Source: an uncultured bacterium (GTDB taxonomy: Bacteria > Bacteroidota > Bacteroidia > Bacteroidales > Marinifilaceae). From it: a stretch of 43,661 nucleotides of DNA. Positions 7,939-16,428 of this stretch are shown piece after piece. The position numbers and the translations under genes are program-made. The notes beneath the pieces are model-generated. The model ran no database searches. It worked only from the letters and a program-made list of their open reading frames with translations, and was not told the DNA's origin. Where the stretch lies: the NCBI GenBank assembly GCA_905216195.1, contig CAJMSX010000030.1, positions 1 to 43,661 of the forward strand, read 5' to 3'. The number at the start of each line of letters is the position of its first letter. Position 1 is the stretch's first letter.

Positions 7939-8412
7939 TCAGGCGTGAGTTACAAAAATCAGCTTATTCGTATCATAGCCTCTGGCCCGGGCCTTTTGCA
8001 AAATGCCGGTCAAGGTCTGTGAAGGCATATGAGGAGTACGGCTGAGTATCCACAAATAGTTGACGCTGGAACTTCCCACCAAAGCCCATTGATAATTTTC
8101 GTCCAACTCCAGAATGTAATAATCGCTGTAAAAAAAGAGGAAAAAGGTCACCTTCAATTTACCGGGCTGAGCAGGGTCCGGGAGTTTAGCCTTTCCGTAG
8201 GTGCATTTCAATTTTCCGCTTACCCCCCCTTTATGCCCGCAATTCCGCACCGCAATTCTTCCGTTTTCTTTCAGGATATAAACCGCGGTAACCGCTTCCA
8301 ATCCCCTCTCAAACCAATGGTTAAAACGGGCAATCTCATACCAATTCCCCATATACCGTTTTAAATCCACTTCTTTCACCGTAGTCCGGTCAATCTTTCC
8401 CTTTTCCATCAT
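7939..8412 (-). CDS. Lipocalin family protein (Blc-like)
   Basis: A 157-residue lipocalin. The fold-defining GNWYEIARFNHWFERG motif is at residues 21-36, followed by YILKENGRIAVRNCG, strand pairs around KLKVTFFLFFYSDYYILEL and ALVGSSSVNYLWILSRTP, and the closing helix. This is the bacterial Blc layout, thought to bind fatty acids or lysophospholipids. Unlike E. coli Blc, no signal peptide or lipobox is seen at the N-terminus (MMEKGKIDRTTV), so it may be cytoplasmic. It is convergent with the OmpA-like gene and divergent from the MFS gene. Confidence 0.88.
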   Translation of the reverse strand: MMEKGKIDRTTVKEVDLKRYMGNWYEIARFNHWFERGLEAVTAVYILKENGRIAVRNCGHKGGVSGKLKCTYGKAKLPDPAQPGKLKVTFFLFFYSDYYILELDENYQWALVGSSSVNYLWILSRTPHMPSQTLTGILQKARARGYDTNKLIFVTHA

Positions 8413-8572
8413 TCATTCGGATTATAGTTATCACTTTTTATTTCAGTCTCTCACTTTCTTTTTTTACGAAAAAGGTCCCTAAAAGATTAAAAAGAAACGT
8501 GAAATAAATTCCGGGACCGGATGTAAACAGAAAGGCTGCATTTTACGTATACCTGCGATAAAACCGAAAAAT

Positions 8573-9934
8573 ATGGCAGACACGACTTTGGAAGGTTTAC
8601 CTCAACCGAAACGAAACTGGGCGGCTACCGCGATCGCTCTGGGAATAAGTGTGGCTGTGCTGGACGGGGCCATAGCCAACGTAGCCCTGCCGACGATTGC
8701 CAGCGATCTGCATGTCAATCCCTCCAGTTCCATCTGGGTCGTTAATGCCTTTCAGTTAGCGGTGACCTTATCTCTGTTGGCTTTTTCCTCCCTCGGAGAT
8801 CTGTGGGGGTATAAAAAAGTATATGTGGGAGGACTCATGATGTTCAGCATTACCTCTCTGATTTGTGCACTTTCCGATTCCTTTGTTACTTTGGTCATAG
8901 CCCGCGGGCTCCAGGGATTCAGTGCCGCAGCCATCACCAGTGTCAACACGGCTCTGCTGCGTATCATCTATCCGTCTCGTTTGCTCCCGAGGGGGATGGG
9001 AATCAATGCCCTGATTATCGCCGTAGCGGCAGCAGCGGGCCCTACGGTTGCCGCAGGCATTCTGTCCATCGCCAACTGGCCCTGGCTGTTCGCTGTCAAC
9101 GTCCCGATCGGCCTCCTCGCTTTCGGGCTCAGTGCCAAATTCCTACCCCGGAATCCGGTGAAGATAAAAAATCAGAAGTTCGACATCACCAGCGCCCTAC
9201 TCAACGCCCTGACTTTCGGTTTACTGATTTCCATTATCGACGGCTTCGCTCACGACATCCATTGGTATATTCTGGTCCCGGGTATTTTTGTCATGCTAAC
9301 CGGAGGATGGTTTTTTATCCGGCGACAGCTTCGCCGTCCTTTTCCACTGCTACCGGTGGATCTGATGAAAAATCACCTATTCAGCCTTTCTATCGTAACT
9401 TCCATCGTTTCTTTTATCGCCCAAATGCTGGCGCTGGTATCCATTCCCTTTTATTTTCAAAGGGTGCTCCACCTGAGCGAAGTAGCTACGGGACTCTTAC
9501 TGACCCCCTGGCCGTTAGCCACCATGATATCGGCTCCGCTGGCCGGAAAACTCATGGACCGGATCAACGGCGGTCTGCTGGCCGGAATCGGCCTGGTTAT
9601 TTTCGGCCTATCCCTATTTTTCCTGGCTACTTTGCCCGAACATCCCGGCTATTTTGATATCATTTGGAGGATGGTGCTGGGAGGAATCGGATTCGGGACC
9701 TTTATCACCCCGAACAACAGCACCATTATCTCTTCCGCTCCTACCAATCGCAGCGGAGGAGCCAGCGGCATGCTGGGCATGGCCCGCCTGCTCGGTCAAA
9801 CCATCGGCGCCGCAATCGCCGCGCTCATGTTCGCCTTTTTCCCCGGACATAGCATGAAAACTTCCCTGATGCTCGGTTCGGCTATTGCTATTATATCCGC
9901 TGTATTCAGCGTTCTCAGGTTCAAAAAGAAATAA
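8573..9934 (+). CDS. MFS drug-efflux transporter, DHA2 type
   Basis: A 453-residue major facilitator protein with about 12-14 predicted helices. Features of drug:H+ antiporters include helix 1 with VLDGAIANVALPTIASDL (the DHA2 hallmark around the first-helix Asp), the motif A region LGDLWGYKKVYVGG, and a motif C-like stretch AAAAAGPTVAAGIL. The C-terminal half keeps LMDRINGG and the GGASGMLGMARLLGQTIGAA repeat. It probably exports small toxic compounds; the substrate is unknown. No terminator is visible after its stop, so transcripts may run into the trp attenuator at 10113-10143. Confidence 0.88.
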   Translation: MADTTLEGLPQPKRNWAATAIALGISVAVLDGAIANVALPTIASDLHVNPSSSIWVVNAFQLAVTLSLLAFSSLGDLWGYKKVYVGGLMMFSITSLICALSDSFVTLVIARGLQGFSAAAITSVNTALLRIIYPSRLLPRGMGINALIIAVAAAAGPTVAAGILSIANWPWLFAVNVPIGLLAFGLSAKFLPRNPVKIKNQKFDITSALLNALTFGLLISIIDGFAHDIHWYILVPGIFVMLTGGWFFIRRQLRRPFPLLPVDLMKNHLFSLSIVTSIVSFIAQMLALVSIPFYFQRVLHLSEVATGLLLTPWPLATMISAPLAGKLMDRINGGLLAGIGLVIFGLSLFFLATLPEHPGYFDIIWRMVLGGIGFGTFITPNNSTIISSAPTNRSGGASGMLGMARLLGQTIGAAIAALMFAFFPGHSMKTSLMLGSAIAIISAVFSVLRFKKK

Positions 9935-9967
9935 TTCCCGGAAAAAAATGTTATTTTTTTTATTTCC

Positions 9968-9999
9968 TTTGTTTTTTCCGATCTTTTTCACTTTTTTTG
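9968..9999 (+). promoter_or_regulatory. Candidate promoter of the trp leader
   Basis: TTTG at 9968-9971, a 20-base spacer, then TTTTTTTG at 9992-9999, which fits TAnnTTTG except for the second base. The predicted transcript start near 10005 lies about 18 bases before the leader ATG. Confidence 0.45.
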
Positions 10000-10022
10000 T
10001 CCCGTTAAATGAGAAAAAAAGC

Positions 10023-10088
10023 ATGAAGCAAATCATAAATACAGGTTGGTGGCGCAATTCACAGTTAAAAACAGGTGGATGGGCGTAG
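10023..10088 (+). CDS. Trp-rich leader peptide of the trpB2 attenuator
   Basis: A 21-codon open frame beginning MKQIINTGWWRNS and ending TGGWA. Three of 21 codons are TGG: a tandem pair at 10047-10052 and a third at 10080-10082, two codons before the stop. A purine-rich stretch (GAGAAAAAAAGC) directly precedes the ATG. Tandem Trp codons, a short frame and a terminator hairpin 25 bases after the stop are the defining layout of trp leader peptides. Its product probably has no function beyond reporting charged tRNA-Trp through ribosome stalling. It ends 108 bases before the trpB2 start. Confidence 0.85.
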   Translation: MKQIINTGWWRNSQLKTGGWA

Positions 10089-10143
10089 CTATATAGGTAT
10101 ACTAAGATAGTTAAAACCGCAGGTAATCCGCCTGCGGTTTTTT
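10074..10143 (+). promoter_or_regulatory. Transcription attenuator (antiterminator/terminator switch) for trpB2
   Basis: Two exclusive pairings can be read. The terminator pairs CCGCAGG (10117-10123) with CCTGCGG (10131-10137). The alternative pairs GGTGGAT (10074-10080), inside the leader frame, with ATCCGCC (10126-10132) using one G-U pair, consuming the loop and part of the 3' arm. A ribosome stalled at the tandem Trp codons leaves GGTGGAT free and favours antitermination. One that reaches the stop at 10088 covers it and lets the terminator form. Pairings were found by eye, not by folding. Confidence 0.75.
10113..10143 (+). terminator. Rho-independent terminator of the trp leader
   Basis: A perfect 7-bp GC-rich stem extended by A-U pairs (10113-10116 with 10138-10141), a 7-base loop, and a run of six T at 10138-10143 followed by more T. 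Placed between the leader peptide and trpB2. Confidence 0.9.
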
Positions 10144-10196
10144 ATTTTTCCCTGGTTATCAAACACAAGCTTTATAAACAAATTAAACAAAACACC

Positions 10197-11564
10197 ATGA
10201 ACACAAAGAACAAAAGATTTATTTTGCCGGAAAGCGAAATTCCGACCAGCTGGTATAACATTGTGGCAGACCTGAAAAACAAACCTCTGCCCATTTTACA
10301 TCCGGGAACCAAACAACCGCTGAAAGCCGAAGACCTGTTTCCGATCTTCGCCGAAGAAGTCGCCAGACAGGAAATGAATCAAACCGATACCTTTATCGAG
10401 ATTCCCGAAGCCGTCCGGGAGGAATATAAAAAATACCGTTGTACGCCTCTGGTAAGGGCCTACGGTCTGGAAAAAGCCCTGGACACGCCGGCCCATATTT
10501 ACTTCAAAAACGAAAGCGTCAGTCCGGTCGGTTCCCACAAACTCAATTCGGCCCTCGCTCAGGCTTACTACTGTAAAAAACAGGGCATTACCAACATCAC
10601 CACCGAAACGGGAGCCGGGCAATGGGGAGCAGCCCTTTCTTATGCGGCCAAAGCTTTCGGGCTTGAATTAGCCGTCTACATGGTGAAAATCAGTTATGAA
10701 CAGAAACCCTACCGCCGTTCCATCATGCAAACTTTCGGAGCGCAGGTCATCGCATCTCCCAGTATGTCAACTAAAGCCGGCCGTCATATTCTCACCGATC
10801 ATCCTCACCATCAGGGAAGCCTGGGGACGGCCATTTCCGAAGCGATCGAACTGGCCTTACAAACTCCCAATTGTAAATACACGCTGGGCAGCGTACTCAA
10901 TCACGTAGCCCTTCATCAGACGGTCATCGGCCTCGAAGCGGAAAAACAGATGGAAATGGCCGGCGAATATCCCGACATCGTCATCGGTTGCTTCGGCGGA
11001 GGTTCGAATTTTTCCGGTATCTCTTTTCCGTTTATGCGCCATTGTATCCTCGAAGGACGGAAAACCCGCTTTATTGCGGCAGAACCCTCCTCCTGTCCGA
11101 AACTCACCCGGGGGATATTTCAGTACGATTTCGGAGACGAAGCCGGATATACCCCTTTGCTCCCGATGTTCACATTAGGCCATGATTTCGCTCCCGCCAA
11201 TATCCACGCGGGGGGACTTCGGTACCACGGTGCAGGCACCATTGTGAGCCAGTTAAAACAGGACGGTTATTTAGAGGCAGTCGATATTCCGCAATTGGAA
11301 TCTTTCGAAGCCGGCACTCTTTTTGCCCAGACCGAAGGCATACTTCCCGCTCCGGAATCCTGTCACGCCATTGCGTCCGCTATCCGGGAAGCGGAACAGG
11401 CGAAAAAGGAAGGAAAACAAAAAACGATTTTATTCAATCTGTCGGGCCACGGACTGATCGATATGGCAGCCTACGACCAATACAACGCAGGCAACCTGAT
11501 CAATTACAACCTGCCTGATGAAAAAATTCTCGAAAGTACGGATAAACTGGAAAAACTCATCTGA
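10197..11564 (+). CDS. trpB: Tryptophan synthase beta chain, TrpB2 type
   Basis: A 455-residue PLP fold type II enzyme of the TrpB2 class, about 50 residues longer than TrpB1. The PLP lysine is in SPVGSHKLNSAL (about Lys115). ETGAGQWGAALSYAAKAFG follows as in the family, and the phosphate-binding glycine loop is IGCFGGGSNFSG. It makes L-tryptophan from indole and serine; TrpB2 forms often act without the alpha subunit, perhaps to recapture indole. No other trp gene is adjacent, so it appears to be a stand-alone unit controlled by its own attenuator. Function as an indole salvage enzyme is inference. Confidence 0.92.
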   Translation: MNTKNKRFILPESEIPTSWYNIVADLKNKPLPILHPGTKQPLKAEDLFPIFAEEVARQEMNQTDTFIEIPEAVREEYKKYRCTPLVRAYGLEKALDTPAHIYFKNESVSPVGSHKLNSALAQAYYCKKQGITNITTETGAGQWGAALSYAAKAFGLELAVYMVKISYEQKPYRRSIMQTFGAQVIASPSMSTKAGRHILTDHPHHQGSLGTAISEAIELALQTPNCKYTLGSVLNHVALHQTVIGLEAEKQMEMAGEYPDIVIGCFGGGSNFSGISFPFMRHCILEGRKTRFIAAEPSSCPKLTRGIFQYDFGDEAGYTPLLPMFTLGHDFAPANIHAGGLRYHGAGTIVSQLKQDGYLEAVDIPQLESFEAGTLFAQTEGILPAPESCHAIASAIREAEQAKKEGKQKTILFNLSGHGLIDMAAYDQYNAGNLINYNLPDEKILESTDKLEKLI

Positions 11565-11595
11565 ACTCCGAAACATCCGGGACGAGACCCAGAAA

Positions 11596-11620
11596 GGGGG
11601 CTTCGCAAAAGCGGGCCCCC
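11596..11620. terminator. Bidirectional terminator between trpB2 and the WG-repeat gene
   Basis: A GC-rich hairpin (GGGGG arm at 11596-11600, CCCCC at 11616-11620, inner CGC/GCG) lies between two convergent genes and is followed on the plus strand by TGATTTATTTC. Confidence 0.75.
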
Positions 11621-11624
11621 TGAT

Positions 11625-12734
11625 TTATTTCACCTTCGAATTCTTGTCCGAAGTGGAATAGTAAACCGCCTTGTCGGAATAATCCGATATCAATGTTCCG
11701 TACCGGCTATACAATTGCTTTTTACCTCCTTTTACCGCAAGAAATTTCCCATCCCGGAGAAAATCGATCGAATCGTACGTACAGGAAAGCAATCTGTTTC
11801 CGTACCGGTTATACACTCCGTACAAATTTCCCTTTTCTACGCAGTAAGTGTCCTTGATTTTCGTTACTTTGTCGTACTGAACAGGTACGATTACCTCTCC
11901 GTATTTATTGATGATTCCGGAACGATCACCCTGCTGCACCCAATATACATTTCCGTCCCAGGATATTTTCGAACAACGGCTGGGCACAATGACCTCTCCG
12001 TAACGGTTATATACCCCTTGCAAATCTCCCAGAGTGACGTAAAAAACATTTTCCTTTCGTGTAATTTTATCATATTTTGTAGGAACAATCCGGTCTCCGT
12101 ATTTACTGATAACGCCGTATTTATTTCCATCGCGTACACAGTAAGCATTTCCGTTCCAATCGATTTCCGTATAGCGGCAGGGAACAATCACATCCCCGTA
12201 CCGGCTGTATACCCCCTGCCGGTCTCCCGAACGAACGTAGAAAACATTTTCCTTTCGCGTAATTTCATCATACTTAGAGGGAATAACACGGCTTCCGTAT
12301 TTATTCACCACTCCCCTCTTCTCTCCCTTGTAAACCATCATATAACCGTCCCCGATCAATTCGATCCGGTCGTAAATACAGGGTTCGGATAAAAAGAAAA
12401 AGATGTAATACTTACTTCCCTTTATCTTTTCCTCCGCAATCACATGCGAAGGCTTCCCTCTGTAATCTCTTTCATTTGTAAATCCCACACTCAACAATCC
12501 GTATGTATTGCGTTCTTTTACCCGGAACACATAATCGGTTAAAGGCACAATTTCGTCATACGTAGGAGAAATCATCGGCTGGCCCCGAAAAAGGATTCCA
12601 TACTTATGACCTTCATTATATATCTCACAATCTTTCAGATACTTACCTACATTCTGTGCGGATAAACCGGTAACGCACAGGCACATTACCGTTACTACCC
12701 ATAATTTCCGTATAAAAAGAAAGAATCGTTTCAT
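11625..12734 (-). CDS. Secreted WG-repeat protein
   Basis: A 369-residue protein with a signal peptide (hydrophobic WVVTVMCLCVTGLSA, cleavage after about residue 26). Residues 144-342 hold six tandem units of about 33 residues, each with a KYG or RYG start, an IVP-type strand, a KYD/RY turn and a closing GVY/GII. This is the WG/KWG beta-repeat family of Bacteroidetes and others, thought to be structural or binding domains; none has a well-known activity. Units alternate in two types, with TRKENVFYV in units 1 and 3 and DWNGNAYCV or SWDGNVYWV in units 2 and 4. It is the last gene of a lepA/amidotransferase/WG run on this strand. Confidence 0.85.
   Translation of the reverse strand: MKRFFLFIRKLWVVTVMCLCVTGLSAQNVGKYLKDCEIYNEGHKYGILFRGQPMISPTYDEIVPLTDYVFRVKERNTYGLLSVGFTNERDYRGKPSHVIAEEKIKGSKYYIFFFLSEPCIYDRIELIGDGYMMVYKGEKRGVVNKYGSRVIPSKYDEITRKENVFYVRSGDRQGVYSRYGDVIVPCRYTEIDWNGNAYCVRDGNKYGVISKYGDRIVPTKYDKITRKENVFYVTLGDLQGVYNRYGEVIVPSRCSKISWDGNVYWVQQGDRSGIINKYGEVIVPVQYDKVTKIKDTYCVEKGNLYGVYNRYGNRLLSCTYDSIDFLRDGKFLAVKGGKKQLYSRYGTLISDYSDKAVYYSTSDKNSKVK
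11709..12305 (-). repeat. Tandem WG-type coding repeats
   Basis: Six ~99-bp coding units. Similarity at DNA level is highest at a distance of 198 bp, for example AAACATTTTCCTTTCG at about 12049 and again at about 12241, suggesting expansion by duplicating pairs of units. Confidence 0.8.
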
Positions 12735-12762
12735 AAGCCCATTATTTTAAAAATAAAGAATA

Positions 12763-13482
12763 TCATTTACATGCATAAACGAAGCTGGTAAACAAAGGTA
12801 ACATTTCTTCGGAAATGGTCAATAACATTTCCGGATGCCATTGAACGCCCAACACAAAAGGCTTTTCGTCCCCTTGTACGGCTTCGATAATACCGTCGGG
12901 CGCAGTAGCCACCACCCGCAGGCCTTTTCCCGTTTCCTGTATCGCTTGATGGTGAAAACTGTTTACCCGCAACTGCTTTCCGAACAATTTTCCCGGAATC
13001 GAATCTTCCGCCAGAACGATTTCATGAAACTGATCTCCCCGGGGAGCGATCTGGCTATGAAGCAGTACCGGAAACGGCACTTCGCTCAGGTCCTGATACA
13101 AGGTACCTCCCAACACCACATTCAACAATTGGGCGCCCCGGCAAATCGCGAGTACGGGTTTTTCCGTTTTCAATACTTCTTCCAAAAGCTGCCATTGAGC
13201 ACGGTCCAAAGCGGAATGCACGGCCTCCAGTCCCCGACAAGGATTCGCCCGGTACAACAAGGGATTGATGTCACCTCCTCCCGAAAAAAGAAAACCGTCG
13301 CAAAGGCTGGCATACTTCGCCACACTTTCCGTATTCGTTACGGGCGGAATCAGCAACGGAATACCCCCCGCTTTTTCAACGGCTTCTACATAATCTTTAT
13401 TCACAAAGATTCGTTCCATCCCGAGAAATTTCCCCTGTTCCACCGTCAGGAAATTCGTACTGATGCCTATCAAGGGTTTCAT
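12763..13482 (-). CDS. Class I glutamine amidotransferase-like hydrolase (peptidase C26, PuuD-like)
   Basis: A 239-residue protein of the gamma-glutamyl-GABA hydrolase group. The oxyanion region reads FLFSGGGDINP, the nucleophile is in AICRGAQLLNV (Cys114), and the His/Glu pair is in VQWHPEM (His216, Glu218), completing the triad. Characterised relatives cleave gamma-glutamyl bonds, as in putrescine breakdown, and some degrade folate or polyglutamate-like compounds. No puu genes are nearby, so the substrate is unknown. It starts 36 bases after lepA on the same strand and is followed by the WG gene after 28 bases, which suggests one transcript. Confidence 0.88.
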   Translation of the reverse strand: MKPLIGISTNFLTVEQGKFLGMERIFVNKDYVEAVEKAGGIPLLIPPVTNTESVAKYASLCDGFLFSGGGDINPLLYRANPCRGLEAVHSALDRAQWQLLEEVLKTEKPVLAICRGAQLLNVVLGGTLYQDLSEVPFPVLLHSQIAPRGDQFHEIVLAEDSIPGKLFGKQLRVNSFHHQAIQETGKGLRVVATAPDGIIEAVQGDEKPFVLGVQWHPEMLLTISEEMLPLFTSFVYACK

Positions 13483-13518
13483 ACCATTCGCTATTCAAAT
13501 TAAAACCGGAACAATTTT

Positions 13519-15306
13519 CTAATCGAGCTTCAATACAGCCAGAAAGGCTTTTTGGGGCACTTCGACATTTCCGATCTGCTTCATCCGCTTTTTTCCTTTC
13601 TTTTGCTTTTCAAGCAATTTACGTTTACGGGAGATATCTCCTCCATAGCACTTGGCCGTTACGTCTTTTCGCACGGCTTTTATGGTTTCCCGGGCAATGA
13701 TTTTCGCCCCGATGGCCGCCTGAACGGCAATATCGAATTGCTGACGGGGAATCAATTCCTTCAGTTTCTCGCAAATCCGGCGCCCGAAATCATACGCATG
13801 GTCGAAATGGATCAGGGCGGAAAGCGCATCGACCGATTCTCCGTTGAGCAAAATATCCAGCTTAATTAAATTCGCCCGCCGGTAGCCGATTTGATAATAA
13901 TCGAAAGAGGCATACCCTTTGGTAATGCTTTTCAATTTATCGTAAAAATCGAATACAATTTCTCCCAGGGGCATTTCATAGGTAATCTCGATGCGGTTAC
14001 CGGTATGGTATTGTTGATTGAGCAAAATACCCCGTTTTCCGAGGCAAAGCGTCATAATCGGTCCGATGTATTCCGTGGGAGTAATGATCTGGGCCCGGAT
14101 AAAAGGTTCTTCGATATAATCGAGGGCGGTAGAGACAGGCATATCCGACGGATTATGCATCTCGTAGGTTTCTCCCTTGGTGGTATGGGCGATATACATC
14201 ACATTCGGAACGGTCGTAATTACGTTCATGTTGAATTCCCGGTCCAGGCGCTCCTGTATAATCTCCATATGCAGCATTCCCAGAAAACCGCAGCGGAAGC
14301 CGAAACCTAAGGCTGCGGACGATTCGGGCTCGAAAGTCAGGGAAGCGTCGTTCAACTGCAATTTCTCGATAGAGGCCCGTAAATCTTCGTAATCTTCGGC
14401 ATCTATGGGATAAATTCCCGCAAAAACCATCGGCTTTACTTCCTCAAAACCGTCTATGGCCACATCGCAAGGCTCGTCTACGTGAGTAATCGTATCCCCG
14501 ACCTTCACTTCCGAGGAAGTCTTAATCCCGGAAATAATATATCCCACATCTCCCGTTTGCAATTCCTCCCGGGGTTCGGGCTTCAGACGCAATACGCCGA
14601 TTTCATCCGCTGTATATTCTTTACCGGTATTTACAAACTTCACTTTATCCCCCGTTTTCAGACTTCCGTTCACAATCCGGCAATAGGTAATAATACCCCG
14701 GAAAGAATTGAATTCCGAATCGAATATCAAAGCCTGTAAAGGGCGGGCCGGAGATCCTTCGGGATGCGGGATCCGCTCTACAATTGCTTCCAGGATATGT
14801 TCTACTCCCAAACCGGTTTTTCCGCTGGCCTCTATAATTTCTTCCCGCTTACACCCGATCAGTTCTACCACCTGATCTTTCACTTCTTCCGGCATGGCGT
14901 TAGGCATATCCATCTTATTCAAAACGGGAATGATTTCCAGATTGTTTTCCACGGCCAGGTAAAGATTGGAAATGGTTTGGGCTTGTATCCCCTGGGTAGC
15001 GTCCACAATCAACAACGCCCCTTCACAGGCAGCGATCGAACGGGATACCTCATAGGAAAAATCGACATGGCCCGGGGTATCGATCAGATTCAACACATAC
15101 TTCCGGCCCTTATACTGGTAATCCATCTGAATCGCATGACTCTTAATCGTAATCCCGCGTTCCCTTTCCAAATCCATGTCGTCCAATACCTGCGCCTGCA
15201 AATCTTTTCCCGTTACCGTTCCCGTGTATTCCAGCAAACGATCTGCCAACGTACTCTTTCCGTGGTCGATATGAGCTATAATACAGAAATTCCGGATATT
15301 CTCCAT
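13519..15306 (-). CDS. lepA: Elongation factor 4 (LepA), back-translocating GTPase
   Basis: A 595-residue translational GTPase of standard LepA length. G1 is AHIDHGKSTLADRLLEYTG, G3 is DTPGHVDF and G4 is NKMDMP. The elongation-factor domains II to IV follow, and the LepA-specific C-terminal domain ends VLKLD, with KLLEKQKKGKKRMKQIG as the positively charged segment. LepA binds ribosomes and affects elongation or initiation quality under stress. It heads a probable operon with the amidotransferase-like and WG genes. Confidence 0.97.
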   Translation of the reverse strand: MENIRNFCIIAHIDHGKSTLADRLLEYTGTVTGKDLQAQVLDDMDLERERGITIKSHAIQMDYQYKGRKYVLNLIDTPGHVDFSYEVSRSIAACEGALLIVDATQGIQAQTISNLYLAVENNLEIIPVLNKMDMPNAMPEEVKDQVVELIGCKREEIIEASGKTGLGVEHILEAIVERIPHPEGSPARPLQALIFDSEFNSFRGIITYCRIVNGSLKTGDKVKFVNTGKEYTADEIGVLRLKPEPREELQTGDVGYIISGIKTSSEVKVGDTITHVDEPCDVAIDGFEEVKPMVFAGIYPIDAEDYEDLRASIEKLQLNDASLTFEPESSAALGFGFRCGFLGMLHMEIIQERLDREFNMNVITTVPNVMYIAHTTKGETYEMHNPSDMPVSTALDYIEEPFIRAQIITPTEYIGPIMTLCLGKRGILLNQQYHTGNRIEITYEMPLGEIVFDFYDKLKSITKGYASFDYYQIGYRRANLIKLDILLNGESVDALSALIHFDHAYDFGRRICEKLKELIPRQQFDIAVQAAIGAKIIARETIKAVRKDVTAKCYGGDISRKRKLLEKQKKGKKRMKQIGNVEVPQKAFLAVLKLD

Positions 15307-15633
15307 ATATCGTCTTCATTTGAATGAACGCCCTTTTCTCAAGTCGTTCGTAATACATCATTTTAGGGTGTAAAGATAGTGATTTTTTATTTTACAGAAA
15401 TAACCCCTACAAAACGCAAAGGAGTTTTCACTACCCCACCCCTCCTTGACTCTTTTTTACGATAATCATTTTTCCAGTTAAACGGTATATTTAAACCTCG
15501 CTTAAACGGGAAATAAACAATTTTTTATATTTTTACTCCGGTTAACATCCGTAGGAACATACCTCTTTTTTTCGGCGAACCGAAGGTAGAGAGGAAAGCA
15601 GGTTCGCAGATACAAACTCAATCACAATTTCTC
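15307..15633. other. Divergent intergenic region between lepA and the CPBP gene
   Basis: No gene seen. The lepA side has a near -7 box (TATCTTTA on the minus strand, near 15372-15379). The CPBP side has an AT-rich stretch with TATATTTTTAC near 15527-15537 as a weak promoter. The likely CPBP leader holds a hairpin at 15562-15594: TTCGG, loop CGAA, CCGAA, with outer CCTCT/AGAGG. Confidence 0.5.
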
Positions 15634-16317
15634 ATGAAAACGACACTCGGTTTACTCGGTACCCTGGCCATATTCAGTCTGGCCCTGTGCACCAACCTGT
15701 TTTATACAGGTACAGGCTTTTTACCTTCTACTTTCGGTGGTCACACCACCATGTTTTTGCTTTCCGGCCTATTCATTTATATCTTCCGGGACCAGGTTCC
15801 TTTTCGTCTGGGAAAAATAAAATTAAAAGTTTTGGCCAAAGCTTTTCTGATTACCCTGGGGGTCACCTTCCTGTCGAATTTTGTCGTCACTTTCATTTCT
15901 CTTTTGCTCGGCTCCGTTTCCCTGACGGAAAAACACTTTGTCTTCAATACCATGAATCCCTGGCAAATTTTTATTTTCGTATTTCTGTATGCCAGTATTG
16001 CCGAGGAATTTTTATACCGGGGATTTCTGCAAAATATGCTTTCTTCCCTATCCTCTAAAGCGATTTCCCTTTTCGGTCTCCGGCTGTCGGCCCCTGTTCT
16101 GATCGCTGCTCTTTTTTTCGGGCTTTCCCATCTTATTTTGATCAACACCGGCGCCAGCGGGCCGTTTCTGATCCGCATCGTCGTTTTTACAACTTGCCTG
16201 GGGATAATTGCAGGGTATTTTCAGGAGAAGTATAAAAACACCACCTATGCCATTCTTATCCATATGACCGGAAATCTTCCGGGTTTGATCAGCGCCCTGA
16301 TTCTAAGCCCGGCGTAA
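15634..16317 (+). CDS. CPBP family intramembrane glutamic endopeptidase
   Basis: A 227-residue membrane protein with about six hydrophobic segments and the CPBP (Abi/CAAX-like) active-site motifs: EEFLYRG (Glu124, Glu125, Arg129), FFGLSH (His166) and a later H in AILIHMTGN. Family members process membrane-bound substrates or act in bacteriocin self-immunity. Nothing nearby suggests a bacteriocin. It is divergent from lepA, with a possible structured leader. Confidence 0.85.
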   Translation: MKTTLGLLGTLAIFSLALCTNLFYTGTGFLPSTFGGHTTMFLLSGLFIYIFRDQVPFRLGKIKLKVLAKAFLITLGVTFLSNFVVTFISLLLGSVSLTEKHFVFNTMNPWQIFIFVFLYASIAEEFLYRGFLQNMLSSLSSKAISLFGLRLSAPVLIAALFFGLSHLILINTGASGPFLIRIVVFTTCLGIIAGYFQEKYKNTTYAILIHMTGNLPGLISALILSPA

Positions 16318-16395
16318 AATACCGCTCCGTTCTCCCTGTTTAGAACAACACAGGCTAAAATAAAAACGGAAACATGTTATTTACGAACAAATCGT

Positions 16396-16403
16396 TATTT
16401 TTG
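16396..16403 (+). promoter_or_regulatory. Candidate -7 box (TATTTTTG) for yicC-gmk
   Basis: TATTTTTG matches TAnnTTTG and lies 25 bases before the yicC start. The -33 position has no TTTG. Confidence 0.45.
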
Positions 16404-16428
16404 CACACGCAAATTAAAACACAGGACC

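Noticed and set aside
11709..12305. CRISPR-like repeated sequence
   Set aside because: The repeats are in frame, diverged, without unique spacers and encode WG-type units.
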